In this document: positions 35,801 to 47,200 of the stretch, one piece after another
Numbering within the stretch: position 1 is the stretch's first letter
How the letters are laid out: every line of letters starts with the position of its first letter
Position numbers and translations under genes: made by a program
Notes under the pieces: generated by a model
What the model saw: only the letters and a program-made list of their open reading frames with translations
Told to the model about the DNA's origin: nothing
The model's database searches: none
Assembly (NCBI RefSeq): GCF_000214355.1
Contig: NC_015577.1
Span: 124,001-188,000, forward strand
Direction: 5' to 3'
From: Leadbettera azotonutricia ZAS-9
GTDB taxonomy: Bacteria > Spirochaetota > Spirochaetia > Treponematales > Breznakiellaceae
Length of the DNA: 64,000 nucleotides

Positions 35801-38152
35801 CAGCAGACCCCCCTTGCGTCGGATATGAATTTTGTCTTTGAAGACGCTGCCGGGAACAGGTCGTCCCTGGATGTCTGGCCCTTTATCATAGACCAGCAGA
35901 TGGATATCCCTGTGGCGCAGATAAGCCTGCCCCTGGATAACGAAGTAATTACCACCGATTTTGTGATTTCGGGCATCATGTACGACGACGATGCCATTAA
36001 ACAGATTTATTGGCATATCGACGAAGATGAGGATCAGATCTCCGTCAGTACCAACGGGTACTCCATACCTGTGGCCCTCTCCAGCATGACCGATAACGAG
36101 CACAGTGTTACGGTAGTTGCCGAGGATATCTACGGCGTAAAGAGCGAACCCGTTACCCGGCGCTTCCGCATCTCCCTGGAAGAGCCCAAAGCTTCGGTAT
36201 TGCTCCCCACCTTTGAACAGATCGTGAAGGGTACCGTGAGGATTTCGGGTGTTGCGTCGGACAAGAACGACATCAGCCGCATCCAGGTTTCGCTGGACAA
36301 CGGCAATACCTACAACGACGCCTATGGCACCTCCGAATGGGCATACCAGTTCAACTCCAAGATCCTCAAAGACGGCACCCATGTGGTCTTTGTGCGTGTA
36401 TGGGACGGCTACAATATCACCGCCCTCTATTCAAGCCTGATCAACATTGACAATACGCCCCCAGAGGTAGTCCTTGACGCCCCCATCGACGGCGCCAGCA
36501 CCACCGGCCCCATCTACATCACCGGCCGGGCCATAGACCTTATACAGCTTGAGGACATCACCATAGAGCTGCGCAGTCTTGACGGCAGGAATATCCCCGC
36601 TGAATTCAGCACCCGCCATGTAAAGCCCGGTTCTATCCTTATGGAAGAAATGAACCTTTCCACCCTGCCCGACGGCCTCTACAACATCGAAGTGTGGGCC
36701 ATAGACAAGGCCGAGAACACCACCCGGGTTTCGCGGAACGTGCAGCTTGCCAAGGATAACCAGAGGAACTTTGTTGATACCCTCTATCCCCTGAGCGGCG
36801 AGCATGTGCAGGGCACCTTCAACCTTTACGGCTATGTGGGCGGCATAGACAAAGCCTCCACCGTTGACCTCCTGGTCAATGGCCGTACCACTGCGACCGA
36901 AGCGGTTACCGAAGCCGGCTACTACCGCTTCTCCCTGTCCGGGGAAAACCTCCAGGACGGATTGAACCAGCTCGTGGTTGTCAGCGACTTTAACGGCAAA
37001 GACATTATCCAGTCCGAAGTGCGCAGCATCTATTACCGCGCCGACGGCGCATGGGTAACCATAGACAGCCTTAACATGGGCGACTTCGCCTACGAAAGGC
37101 CCTGGCTCACCGGGCGTGGCGGCTACCAGCTGACTCAGGCGGAAACCGACCTTTTGGCGGACAAAAAAGCCGACAAGGCCGAGAAAGCCCTCATCCAGGC
37201 CAAGAAGCTCGATTACATCGACATAAGCTTTGACAACGGCAAGACCTTCTTCAAGGCCGACAAGGGCCGCGAGAAGGGTATTGACTGGCGCTATAGGCTC
37301 GAAACCGGCGAAATGGCCGAGGGCCTCCATTACCTCGTTGTCAGGGCCAACATGGCTAACGGCGAAACCGCTATAACCCGTACCCTGGTACAGGTGGACA
37401 AGACCCCGCCAGTGATCCGGCTCATAGCCCCCGAAGCGGGCGGCAGGTACAACCAGAGCCTGGAATACACCGCCCTGGCTTCGGACGATGTGGAACTCAA
37501 GAGCTTGACTTATTACCTCCGCAAGGGCGACAAGTCAGCTTACGAGGTGCCCGGCTTTATCCAGGGCCTCTACTTCGAGTTCACTATTCCGCCGTTCATG
37601 AAGCAGATTTGGAACGGCCTTCCCGACCTGTTCGCCGGCGGCGCCACCTACATGGACTTCGGCATGGGCCTGAGTTTCTTTGACGACAACGTCAAGATCC
37701 AGGTTCAGTACGGGTTTATGACACAGGATCTCTTCGAGAGTTTGGGCGGTCTTAAACCGACTCCCCCGGACTTCAAGAAGACAATCCGGTACGGAGGTCA
37801 TGTATTGGGCTTAAAGATACTGGCAAACGTCTATACCCTGCCCTTTGGCTCTTTTGCGGGCCCAGACTGGGATTGGCTCTCCGCGTCCTTTGCGATAGGC
37901 GCTAATTTCTCGCTCTTCGACATAGCCCACGAGGGTTATACCCAGAGCGGCAATGCGACATGGCTGTCCGCCTTGCTGATGCAGATAGAGTTCCCCAAGG
38001 TTACGATACCCAAGCGGGAATACCTTCGGACCTTCAGCTTCTTTACAGAAGGCCAGCTCTGGTTTATCCCAACTGACGTAAAGGCTAGCGACCAGGGCAT
38101 AAAGACCGTAATCCCCCATATAGTGCTGGGGTTGAGAATGTATATTTTCTAG
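32894..38152 (+). CDS. Giant exported protein with tandem Ig-like repeats and barrel-like C-terminus (1752 aa)
   Basis: It has a signal peptide (MRNRFLVSVVLLLASAMAVFAGG). Most of the protein is a string of Ig-like beta-sandwich units. Each ends in an aromatic D-x-x-x-P linker (FVDNTGP, LVDQKADLP, FIIDQQMDIP, NIDNTPP, QVDKTPP), and recurrent motifs such as IVGTCIDDDAV and ISGVASDKND occur. Residues about 1550-1752 differ: they contain membrane-strand-like segments (YMDFGMGLSFF, IRYGGHVLGLKI, ASFAIGANFSLF) and end in MYIF, like an outer-membrane barrel. I infer a surface-displayed, elongated protein anchored by its C-terminus. AAGGGGG precedes the ATG. A strong terminator follows. Confidence 0.8.
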   Translation: MRNRFLVSVVLLLASAMAVFAGGRKDNESHEVENPSGFTESINIEGKKSGKYNFYLEAKDKGGNTTIAGPDNIYIDPESDLPIVSITNPRANMHVQGHLNIVGTCIDDDAVGFVELWFNDDISTLVRADGAEFWSYFYDTSRFQDKLYSITARGTDINGLPGHETRVVWNLDRKKPETKVTSHELGDLVSGKIRIKGTVWDGNGVETLAYSLDDGRHYAPVSIKYDKKNDIYNWEINVDTKTFKDGPAVIWFQARDKMDTLGATSHLVFVDNTGPDVRVVYPDPATPVNGIFTVAGYAQDTVGLKSLTWKLGKETGEFPLTIGNPWWVKEFDIRGQKASSLDLEIKAVDLSGNVTLAKQKILVDQKADLPVVTLQDPVAGTVMGAQGLTITGSAVDDDGVAAILYAIDGGAPVEIACSGYFQQVITGIPDGTHVLDIWARDITGVEGTKIQVKGIVAPGLLPEPRILAVKLGSGKAAAVEEFYTGKEINPESGAILDLRIDSGSTLASLSYQFGNHSPVDVAIKGSKSGETRQDLAIPADVDYGQVKLTLRVKDIHGREGVWEEYLYITDLSTPNPDKLAAAQDKSSSGGLSLVSIGDTAWSKAARVTIPRGTKAALPLVASISSEQPVSSAIFTVGDRSIKGSAKGSSITAALPADIPAGHTPITLDVFLKSGESYQVSGEFFILRPADDRTINTGKSFEWVRPDNTIGDGRLLISKTSEPIIGLYSGRPLQSVTIAGTGANGLAARIDEYGRVSLQASDIGSFGPVTLTLTDKDGGTFQTSEFRFLVDLRDPILHFNEELEGTWVQNRVQVTFNALDENKISALDFSTNLGLTWTPLLQADEVARLSPEMDITRNLDISSAQDGAVNISIRLTDEAKRTHTRSFTVLKDTQAPQPQLIVPISEARVNGTIRLGIAIKEAGRLNSINYARPAKPVQGSTPAAEAVNRNVYTYYAGNNPLTFLDILLDAQQTPLASDMNFVFEDAAGNRSSLDVWPFIIDQQMDIPVAQISLPLDNEVITTDFVISGIMYDDDAIKQIYWHIDEDEDQISVSTNGYSIPVALSSMTDNEHSVTVVAEDIYGVKSEPVTRRFRISLEEPKASVLLPTFEQIVKGTVRISGVASDKNDISRIQVSLDNGNTYNDAYGTSEWAYQFNSKILKDGTHVVFVRVWDGYNITALYSSLINIDNTPPEVVLDAPIDGASTTGPIYITGRAIDLIQLEDITIELRSLDGRNIPAEFSTRHVKPGSILMEEMNLSTLPDGLYNIEVWAIDKAENTTRVSRNVQLAKDNQRNFVDTLYPLSGEHVQGTFNLYGYVGGIDKASTVDLLVNGRTTATEAVTEAGYYRFSLSGENLQDGLNQLVVVSDFNGKDIIQSEVRSIYYRADGAWVTIDSLNMGDFAYERPWLTGRGGYQLTQAETDLLADKKADKAEKALIQAKKLDYIDISFDNGKTFFKADKGREKGIDWRYRLETGEMAEGLHYLVVRANMANGETAITRTLVQVDKTPPVIRLIAPEAGGRYNQSLEYTALASDDVELKSLTYYLRKGDKSAYEVPGFIQGLYFEFTIPPFMKQIWNGLPDLFAGGATYMDFGMGLSFFDDNVKIQVQYGFMTQDLFESLGGLKPTPPDFKKTIRYGGHVLGLKILANVYTLPFGSFAGPDWDWLSASFAIGANFSLFDIAHEGYTQSGNATWLSALLMQIEFPKVTIPKREYLRTFSFFTEGQLWFIPTDVKASDQGIKTVIPHIVLGLRMYIF

Positions 38153-38162
38153 GAAACGTCTC

Positions 38163-38192
38163 CCTTCCGGACAGCAGTCCGGAAGGTTTTTT
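38163..38192 (+). terminator. Intrinsic terminator after the 1752-aa protein gene
   Basis: A perfect 10-bp stem, CCTTCCGGAC (38163-38172) pairing with 38177-38186, has an AGCA loop and a run of six T (38187-38192). It separates the two giant genes transcriptionally. Confidence 0.93.
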
Positions 38193-38253
38193 CAGGAAGA
38201 AATGGTTTTTTTTTCGATTTGGTGATATATTTTAATTGGTTCCGGAGGTTTGT

Positions 38254-41200
38254 ATGAAAAATTTGGTTAAAAGGTATTCATGGTTAGTCGTCTTATTGGC
38301 GGGTTTCGCATTCACAACCTGCAATAACCCCGTAAGTCTGGGCGGCGTCATCGACGCCTCTGTCCCTATTGTCAATATAAATGGTAATCTTGGGCCGGCG
38401 CCTGGCGCGTACATCCACGACACTCCAAAGATATATGTCAACGCGTCGGATGATCAGGGCGTTAAGGGCGTTACCGCGACCTATACCTATAGCATCCTCG
38501 AGCCCCGCGATCCTGTTACCAATGAACCTTTAGCCAATGCCAAACCTGTCGAGCAGCTGCCGGTAACGGTTCCCGCCTATTGGGACGAGGCGAGCAAAAA
38601 CTATGTTTTTGATATTGATACCAAAAGGGTAGAATATCCCCAGGGGAGCGGAAATTATGTCCCCATGGCCGATGGCACTTTGCGGGCAACCATAGTTGCC
38701 GAGGATAATTCCGGCAAGAAAACCACCTCTTCGGAGCTGATCTATACAGTCAAAAATCAGCCCCCTGTCCTTAATATGCAGATTCCAAGGCCGAATACGA
38801 GCGCCGGCGCGTTTATAACAATAGAGCCTTTCCCTGGTGTAGTGGATGATAACTACATTATGGGGGTTTACGAGGATTTGGCCGGCGTTGCCAAGGGATA
38901 CCCCCAGATTAAATTTTGGCCAGTGGGAAGCCCTGAGCCCGGCACCGGGGCTGGCTACAGTGGAAATGGCGATAGGGACAATACCGCGTGGGGGACTGTA
39001 TCTGTTTCTTCCGCTGTTAGCGCTCCCGATGTAAACGACTGGAGGGTGGATGATCCCGATGACGGCTGGGTCAGTGTAGACAACGGCATTGTGGAGAGCG
39101 ATAAAGGCGAACGTGGCGGCACCTTCAGATATTATTTGAAGCAGCGGGACGCAAACGGAAAGTATAGTGATGAAGAGGGAGTTGGACTTCTTAAAGTACC
39201 GGGCGCGGGCACCAAGTACAACTTAAAGATACGGCTTAAAGATGTAAACGATATTCCTCTTGAGTGGCCTAAAGATGTGTATAAAGATGTAACCGGCGCA
39301 AGTGTTGAATATATGTCGGTAGAATTATTGGCCAGCGGAACACCTCCGAGGGTTTCCATTAATAGCCTTAACCTCACCGATGATCCCGACCATCCGGATA
39401 TTGATAAATTGTATCAGAATGGCAATTTTTATATTCAATACGCTGCTGAGCTTGCCGACAAAAATACCGACACTTTGAATAACTTTGTGTCGGATTTAAG
39501 CCTGGAAGTACCTGGCAGGCTTAAAAGCGATCCTACCAGGACAGCTACGGTAACACTCGATAAATTTGTAGATACCGCTAATTATGAAAATATTTCTCCT
39601 GATGATATCCCCAGAAAAGTTGGGCCAAGGTCATTCCAGGTCCAAATTGGGAAATTTTATTATGTAAAAGATGACGGTATCCCGGGCGGGCCTGTCGATA
39701 ACGAAACACTGCTGCCTTCGGATACCTATGCCTATGTTGTTTTTAACGATGGCAACTTCAATTTCACGGCCAGAGCCCATGGTGATTCCGGTTCGCCCGG
39801 TTCGCAGTCTCTGAGCCTCTATGTCGACCGTTCGCCTCCTGTTACAACGGTAACTAGCGTAAGTCCTGCCATTACTTTGTCCAATACTGTTACCTCTACC
39901 ATCAATGATGCTGCTGATTACGCATCTGTTTTCAAGGATAAAGATGGCAATGACCTGAATATTTCCTACAGCCCTTCTATCCCCTACAGGCGTTATACTG
40001 TAAACAGCACCATCAAGATTGGGGTTAACTCTACGGACAACCGCGGCAGCGCGCTGGACCCCGCCAATACCTCGTATCAGCAATTCAAGTACATCCTGCT
40101 TTATCAAAACGATATAGCACCATCTTTATTTCATGCTACCAAAAACGGTCCTGAGGCCGCAGTAGAGTTCGGTAATTTCCTCTACAACTATAATGAGGTT
40201 GCATCAAGAAGGGCGGAATTTTTTGATCATACCAAAGCGAATCCTATAACCACTCCCTGGTTTGGTGCTTCAAATGGTAATCCCCTCGTCAAAGTAGATG
40301 GTTCCGATGGCGCTTATACCTTAACTCTTCAGACCCAGCATTACCGTCTTGATAATGGGAGCTATAAACTTTGGTTCTATATTGTTTCCAAGGATCAGGC
40401 GGGGAACGTCAGCTATGAGAGGATGCTGCTCAATGTGGATCAGGAAACCGACAAGCCCCTGGTGGATTTTGGCAACCTTAATAAGCCCGATAATTCCGAT
40501 GGCCTTAGTTTCGCTGACGAAACCAAAGTTATCCGTATTGATATTTCGGACGATGACGGATTACAGGAAACCGCTGTGGAATATCGTTTCCTAAAAAAGG
40601 CTAAATTTGCCGAGACAGACGATCCGGATGATGCCTATTATTGGTCCCATACGATAGATGATGCTGAATGGTTTAAATTAAGCGCGAGTCCTTCCGAAGA
40701 TTCCAAGGAAATCATCATTCAAGACCTTTCGCTGGCAAAAATCGCTTATGATTTGACTGGCGATCCTTATACACCCGGTTCCTCCATGGGTACGGCACAG
40801 AGGGAGGCGCTTGGATCGGAACTTGATTTAAAGAAGATCCAGATAAGGGTCACTGATGATGGCAGGAATCCTTCAGCGGGCGGTCCAAAGGTATATTTCT
40901 CGGATGGCTATACTAAAGGTTTTTCCAGGATAGCCGCGTTCACTATGGATCTGGAGGCGCCCAGAATTAGGCCCACTGATAACGATATGTCCGACCACCC
41001 AACGTTTTTTCCTGGCAGGAGCAAGGATAATCCTTTTGCCGCCCCTCAATTGAATAAAGCGTATAAAGATGCTTTTTGGGCACGCGGCGATGTTATTGAA
41101 CGAAACCCCCAAAGTTTTACCATCAAGATAGATGGAGATGATAATTTAACCTTTGATGTTAAAGTCAAGGTAAATTCAACAACCAAAGAAATTATAATTC

Positions 41201-44200
41201 CGGAAAACGAGATTGCTGCAAATGCAGAATTCGGATCGGATCGCGCAGCTATTTGGAAAGCGCCTCCGGCTCTTTGGGCAACCTCTGGGACCTGGAATGG
41301 CGAACTCCAGTGGCGTCACCCGATGGATAAGGGCATTCAGTATACGTACAATTCGGTTTCAAAGGAATATGATATTCCGGTTGAGGTGCCGATTTGGAGC
41401 AGCTTGAAAGACGGCGCCCATTTCCTGGCCTTCACAATATGGGATAAGGTTCCCCGGAGCAATACCGCACAAATAAACTTCAATAAAGACGGCGACGGCC
41501 CGGTTATTAGTTTTAACAATATTAACCAGTATCAGTACCTGTCAGAATCGAAAGAATTTCCCCACTTGACGGATAAAGAGTGGGCGTATAACGGCAGCAA
41601 TAATACAGATGATCTCAGCGACGATGTTGATGAAGCTACTGCTCTGAAGCCGCGGGTGGATCATAAAATCAAGAATTTGACCGCATTGAACGATCAGACT
41701 GTCAGGATTTTAGGCACTTTTTCTGACACGCTTTCCAATGTAGGTTATCCCGCCGGGGCCCCCGTATTCTATTACAAATTGGAACGCTTCGTCCCCAATA
41801 CTTATGGTAAACATACAACCATTCTTGCCCAAAAACAATTCTGGAATGCCGCCGACGGCGGAAGCTGGCAAGCCACAGAAAAATGGAATATAAAAACCAT
41901 AGATGGTTCGAATAAGATTGTTAGTTTCAGTATTGATATTCCCAATAATAAATATGATGAGGCGAATGGGAGTCTTATAACTGATAATGATGGTCTCTAT
42001 CGTGTGAGCATACGTATAAAAGACGACCAGGGAAATGGATATTCCGATCTGGAAAATCCCCTTGGTGATTCTCTGGGGGCCCCTGGTTACGAGACCAATG
42101 TAGCTTTTTCTGTTGACCGTATGCCGCCGGAAGTCAAGTTTTCCAAACTTACCATAGGCTCTGAGCCGGACGATTATGCTTCAGTGGCCAATTTGGCAAT
42201 TTCTTCTAAAGTTATTTCCGGGACTATTTTGACCTTCGAAGGTACTGCCGAAGACTCTTTCCTTGGAAATGGGGATTCCAGTGCGCTGTTGGTAAACTCT
42301 ACCGGTAATACTGTTTTAAGTACTAGTGACTCTTATGCAGAAAAGATAGTAATAACCAAATTAGTCGATGCCACCAATGCGAATAAACGGAATTGGACAA
42401 TTGAACTTAAGGATACCCAGCTCGCAAGTCTTAGTGATGGGTCATATACTTTGTTTGTTACCTTTAAAGATGGCGGCGGACGGGAAGGAACTGTATCCAA
42501 AACCTTTATTCTGGACAATGTCGCGCCTGTAATTGATTACAGTAACCTTGAAGAAGTTACCGAGCTGGCAAGCTCTACAATCCTTGCAGAAGCGAATCCC
42601 CGCATTTTAGGTGTCGTGAATGACACTTATGGCATCAGTTCCTTAAAGGTGAAGATTGAAAAGGCGAAGAATGGAAATCCAACTGATGCTGACTGGGAAA
42701 ATGTAGGGACTAATGGAGGGACTAGAGGCGATTATACTTTTGATGCAAATGGGTACATTACACTCCTTGAACCTTCGGCAAATTCCGTTACCAGTCTGAA
42801 TTGGACTATTGAAGCTGGTACTATCAGAAATGGCGTTAACGGACTTGATCTTAATGATGGTATTTACCGCATTGTCTCTGAGTCCAAGGACAGTGCCAGA
42901 CGTGTTCCAAATAGCATACAGAACGATGGCACGCACCCATGGTTCGTATTCCGTATCGACAAAGTGAACCCTGTCCTGACTATTCCGGATGAAGCGGTGA
43001 GCAGGTACTACGGTGGAAAAGGTAACTTTACGGCAATATTCGATGATCAAGGTATTGGCGGTGCATCGGTTCCCGGTATTAAAATCGGTAAGAGCTATAT
43101 CCATGTGTATGGTTTTGCTACTGATGACAGTGGTATAGGAAGTGTGGAAGTTGGTGTGAAGGGAGCCCCTTGGACAACTACCGGATCAATAGTAATTGTT
43201 GCACCTGGCGTCGAAGGTCGTTTTGATGCTTATATTCCAGTGTATGCATCTCCAACCGATGATACCGGAGATACTTTTACAGCTAATCAGCCCAGTATTA
43301 CGTTCTCTGTTAAGGACAATGCGGGGCGTGAGTCGGCCAATACAAAAGACTTTACCTTTGATAAGGTAGCGCCTACCGGAGCGATAAGTTCTCCGCCTGC
43401 GGCTAATTACCTCAATGGTGCTGTAACTTTGTCGGGCAGTGATGCAGATAAGAACGGCATCAGCAAAGTTTATTTTGTCTATGGAAAGATCGGGGCTTCT
43501 CTTAGCGAGGAAACCGTTGAAAACGCCAAGACGTTTATTAAAGCGTCTGATGATACAAGCGGAACCGGCAGAAAGTGGCTTGATACCAGTCTGGATTCTG
43601 ATGATGAAGGTGATTTCTATGAAGATGGTATTGGTAAATGGGACGGCGGTCTAAATACATGGGCTTTTGCCTTTAAGGATATTTCCGACTTTGGATTACC
43701 TGAAAATGCAAGCTATGTGTACGAGGAGGAGCTGGCAAGTAATACCTTTGTGTTGCCGATCTACATTAAGATTGTCGATGTTGCCGGTAACGAGACCATC
43801 CTTATGCGGCGTGTCTTAATCGATCCTGATGCCGACAAGCCGAATGTTTCTATTAATAACCCACAGGAAAACGCGATATTGGGAGGCGAAGTACGGGTAT
43901 CCGGAAGCGCTCAAGATGATGACTGGGTGTTCGGCGTGAAGATTCGAATATTCGATACAGCAGCTGGCGCATATATAAATCTTCCTCACGGCAGTATGGA
44001 AACTCAATTCCCACTAACTGAAAACTGGGTATGGGCAAGTTTAGATTCTGCCAGGGATAAAGCGGTTAGTTGGTCGTATATATTGAATAGTACTGGTGGG
44101 CTGAATCCTGTGAATCCGGGCGATCCTCCCCGAGCCTTCCGTATTGACGTGCAGGCAGTGGATACACAGAACGACTTGGTAATGCACGAAAATGATGAGC

Positions 44201-47200
44201 CGACTAAAATAGGAAGCGTTGTGTCCCGCAATGTTAATTTTGATAGTACCGTGCCGACTATAGAACACATAAAGATATCCAAGGCAGGCTTACCCGATAA
44301 AGATTATATTGGAAATGCTATCTATGCATCGGGAACTTTTGTAATTCGTGCGACAATACAGGATGAAAGTGGTATTAAAACCATAGAAACCCGAGAAGGA
44401 ACTGCCGGGGGATATACAGCACTGACTGCTCTTGCTCCTGGATCTGAGGCTAAGGGTTTCTTTACCCCAACGGTAAAACATCCGGGCGATGGTTTTGTGG
44501 CGAGCAAACGGTATTATATAGTAAATATGGGAGCTACGTCTTCAGCGACATGGGCAACATACGACGATTATTCGGGTGAACCTAAAACCTACGAAGTAGG
44601 TACAACTTTTACGTATAAGAGCGGTGCAGCAGTAATATCAGACCCAACTGCTGAGGTATATGAGGCAACCGGTACGGGCGCGGCGCAGTATTTCGAATTT
44701 ACCCTGCAATACCCGGTGGAAAGTCTCCCTGATCTCGTAGCGCTGGGTAAGACAGGTAATTTTAGCCTTTACTTAAGGGCATACGACAATACAAGTCCGC
44801 AGGCTTATATGGTCCAAAGTACCGTAAATGTGTCTGTGGATAATACCTTCCCGTATATCCAAAATGAGACCGCCCCGAATGCTTCTACTGACCAGTTCTA
44901 CATCGAGGGAACTGCATGGGATTACTCCAAAGGAGGCGGCGAGCCCTCTTCAGGAAATATATCCGCCTTGAAGGAGATGGTGGTTTATTTTGAACGAAAT
45001 GGAGCCTACATTAAACCTGATGGAACAGCGATTTCTGCGCCTACTATGACGACCCTTGATAATGTTGTTGATTTGGGTGACGCCGCTAATTCAGGCTTTA
45101 CCAGTTCTCATTATGACGGCTCCGGTAATCATCTGATTCCTACAACTATAGCGTATCCGGATATTACCGCTGGTCAGGGAATCGTTATAGACAACGTTGA
45201 GTTAAGTTCCGATATTGATGGCGATGGCTTCCAGGAAAACTGGAGTAAGCAGGGTAACGACCAGCATTGGAATGTCAAGTATACCACGTGGGCATTTAGG
45301 AACACGTTGGGAGACGGTCCTCTTACAGTGCACTATGTGGTTATAGACGAAGCCGGGAATGCTACTCACTTTAGCCAGACACTCTTTATCCGCAATAACC
45401 CGCCTATTATCTGGAATCTGGATATAGGTACTGACTTAAATGGCAATGGAGCTATCGCAGATACGGAAAAATTAACCGGGCTTACAGTTGCAACACTCAA
45501 GCTTGATAGCTCTAAACAAATTGACAATGACCGTTATGATTATAACGGCGCTATGAAAAAACCCGTATTTGTGGTTCGTAACAATAGCTTGCAGTTTGAT
45601 ATTTCCACAGTAGATGGAAATGGGACTAAGACCTACAAGGTGCAGCATGTTACTCGGGCCCCTATCACCGCAGGAGGCGGACTCTCAATTGAGCAGGGGA
45701 AAGTATATACCATTGTTGATCCTGCTGGTGCAAGCTGGATACAGCTTGGCGCACCTGGCACTACTGCAGGTACAACCTTTATAGCGGCAGCTTCTGGAAC
45801 TATGGGAGCAGGCGCGGCTACAACGTTTGTAGAGGGAGTAACGCAATCTACGAGTACGCCAAACGCCGGTACCTCATTTGACGGCAAGGAAACATCAACA
45901 GGACAGGTTTCCTTCGGTTCCGCTGATTTTGCATCGATTGCTGACACTATAATCGGTAATACGACCCTGGATGATCTTGATGCAGCTGACCGTAACTCTT
46001 CACTGTATCTGATTATTGTCTCCGACAGTACATCAGGTAGTCCGCTAACTTTTGCAACCCTTGTGGGTCTTGATGTGGATAACATAGATGAGACCCTGCC
46101 TGAAGCCGAAATCTATACTTTGAAAGCCGATGCGGTGGTTGGCAAGGAAGAAAACTGGAAGCCTACCACTCTGGATGAACTTGGAAGCGGAGGTACTCTT
46201 TATCCGAGCGATAACAAAACCAAGGGCAACTTGTTCCAAACAGATAGTGGCATATCAGGCCATATAGAACGGAAAGGTTCAGAAACTAATGTTACCGGGG
46301 TATTCTTTACAAGGGACACTGTAAGCGGTCAATTGGTATTGCGGGGACATGCCTTTGATAATCAGCGTATAACAGAGTTACAGTTAAAGTTTGGCGCAGA
46401 CGCTGCATTTACCATATTAAAAGTGGATCCCGATGATGGCAATAAGCTTAAACCCACCAATGCAGCAGGGACTATTCTAACGGGGGCCGCTCTTGATAAC
46501 GCGAGTTCCTGGTCGGTAGAAAACCTGACGCTCGAAGGTCATAACGTCGAATGGGCTTATGTATGGGACAGTGTGGCAAATCCTGCAGCTACAATTGTCG
46601 GCAGCGATCTGGCAGTTGAAGTTACGGTTTTTGATGCAGCAACGGCCCGGAACTTTGGTGTTGATGATAATTCTGTTGATATCGCGCCTTATATTATCGA
46701 TATTACCAGGGTTGATAATGACACTATCCGCTCCAAGCAGGGCTGGTATAGCTTCCGGCGCGGCGATACCTTGGAGATCAGCGGCTTTAACCTTAAAGCT
46801 TCCGGTAATACTACAGTTAGTTTCGGCGGAGTGAATGGTACTATCGCAGCCGGAGCTACGGTCAACAAGGTGACGTTGACACTGCCGGAGATGGCCGCAG
46901 GCTCTAACAGGGCCAGTGATACTGGCGCCAAGAGTGGTGAGATTGTTCTTACAGCGAATGTCACTTCTGGAGCTCCAGTTATTGCGGTTAATAACCGGAA
47001 CAGTAACGCCAACAGATGGAATAACCAGTTTGACCAGGAAGCTGAGGAAGTTGATCGAAACCAAACCAAGATGTGGAATGACGACCGTTATGCCCATCTC
47101 TGGCAGAGTAACGCGATTAATACAGGCGTAACTGATAGCGCTAATCGTGGGTATTTTGTAGGATTACAGGTAACCCATGGCGGTACTACTCCAGTAGCTT

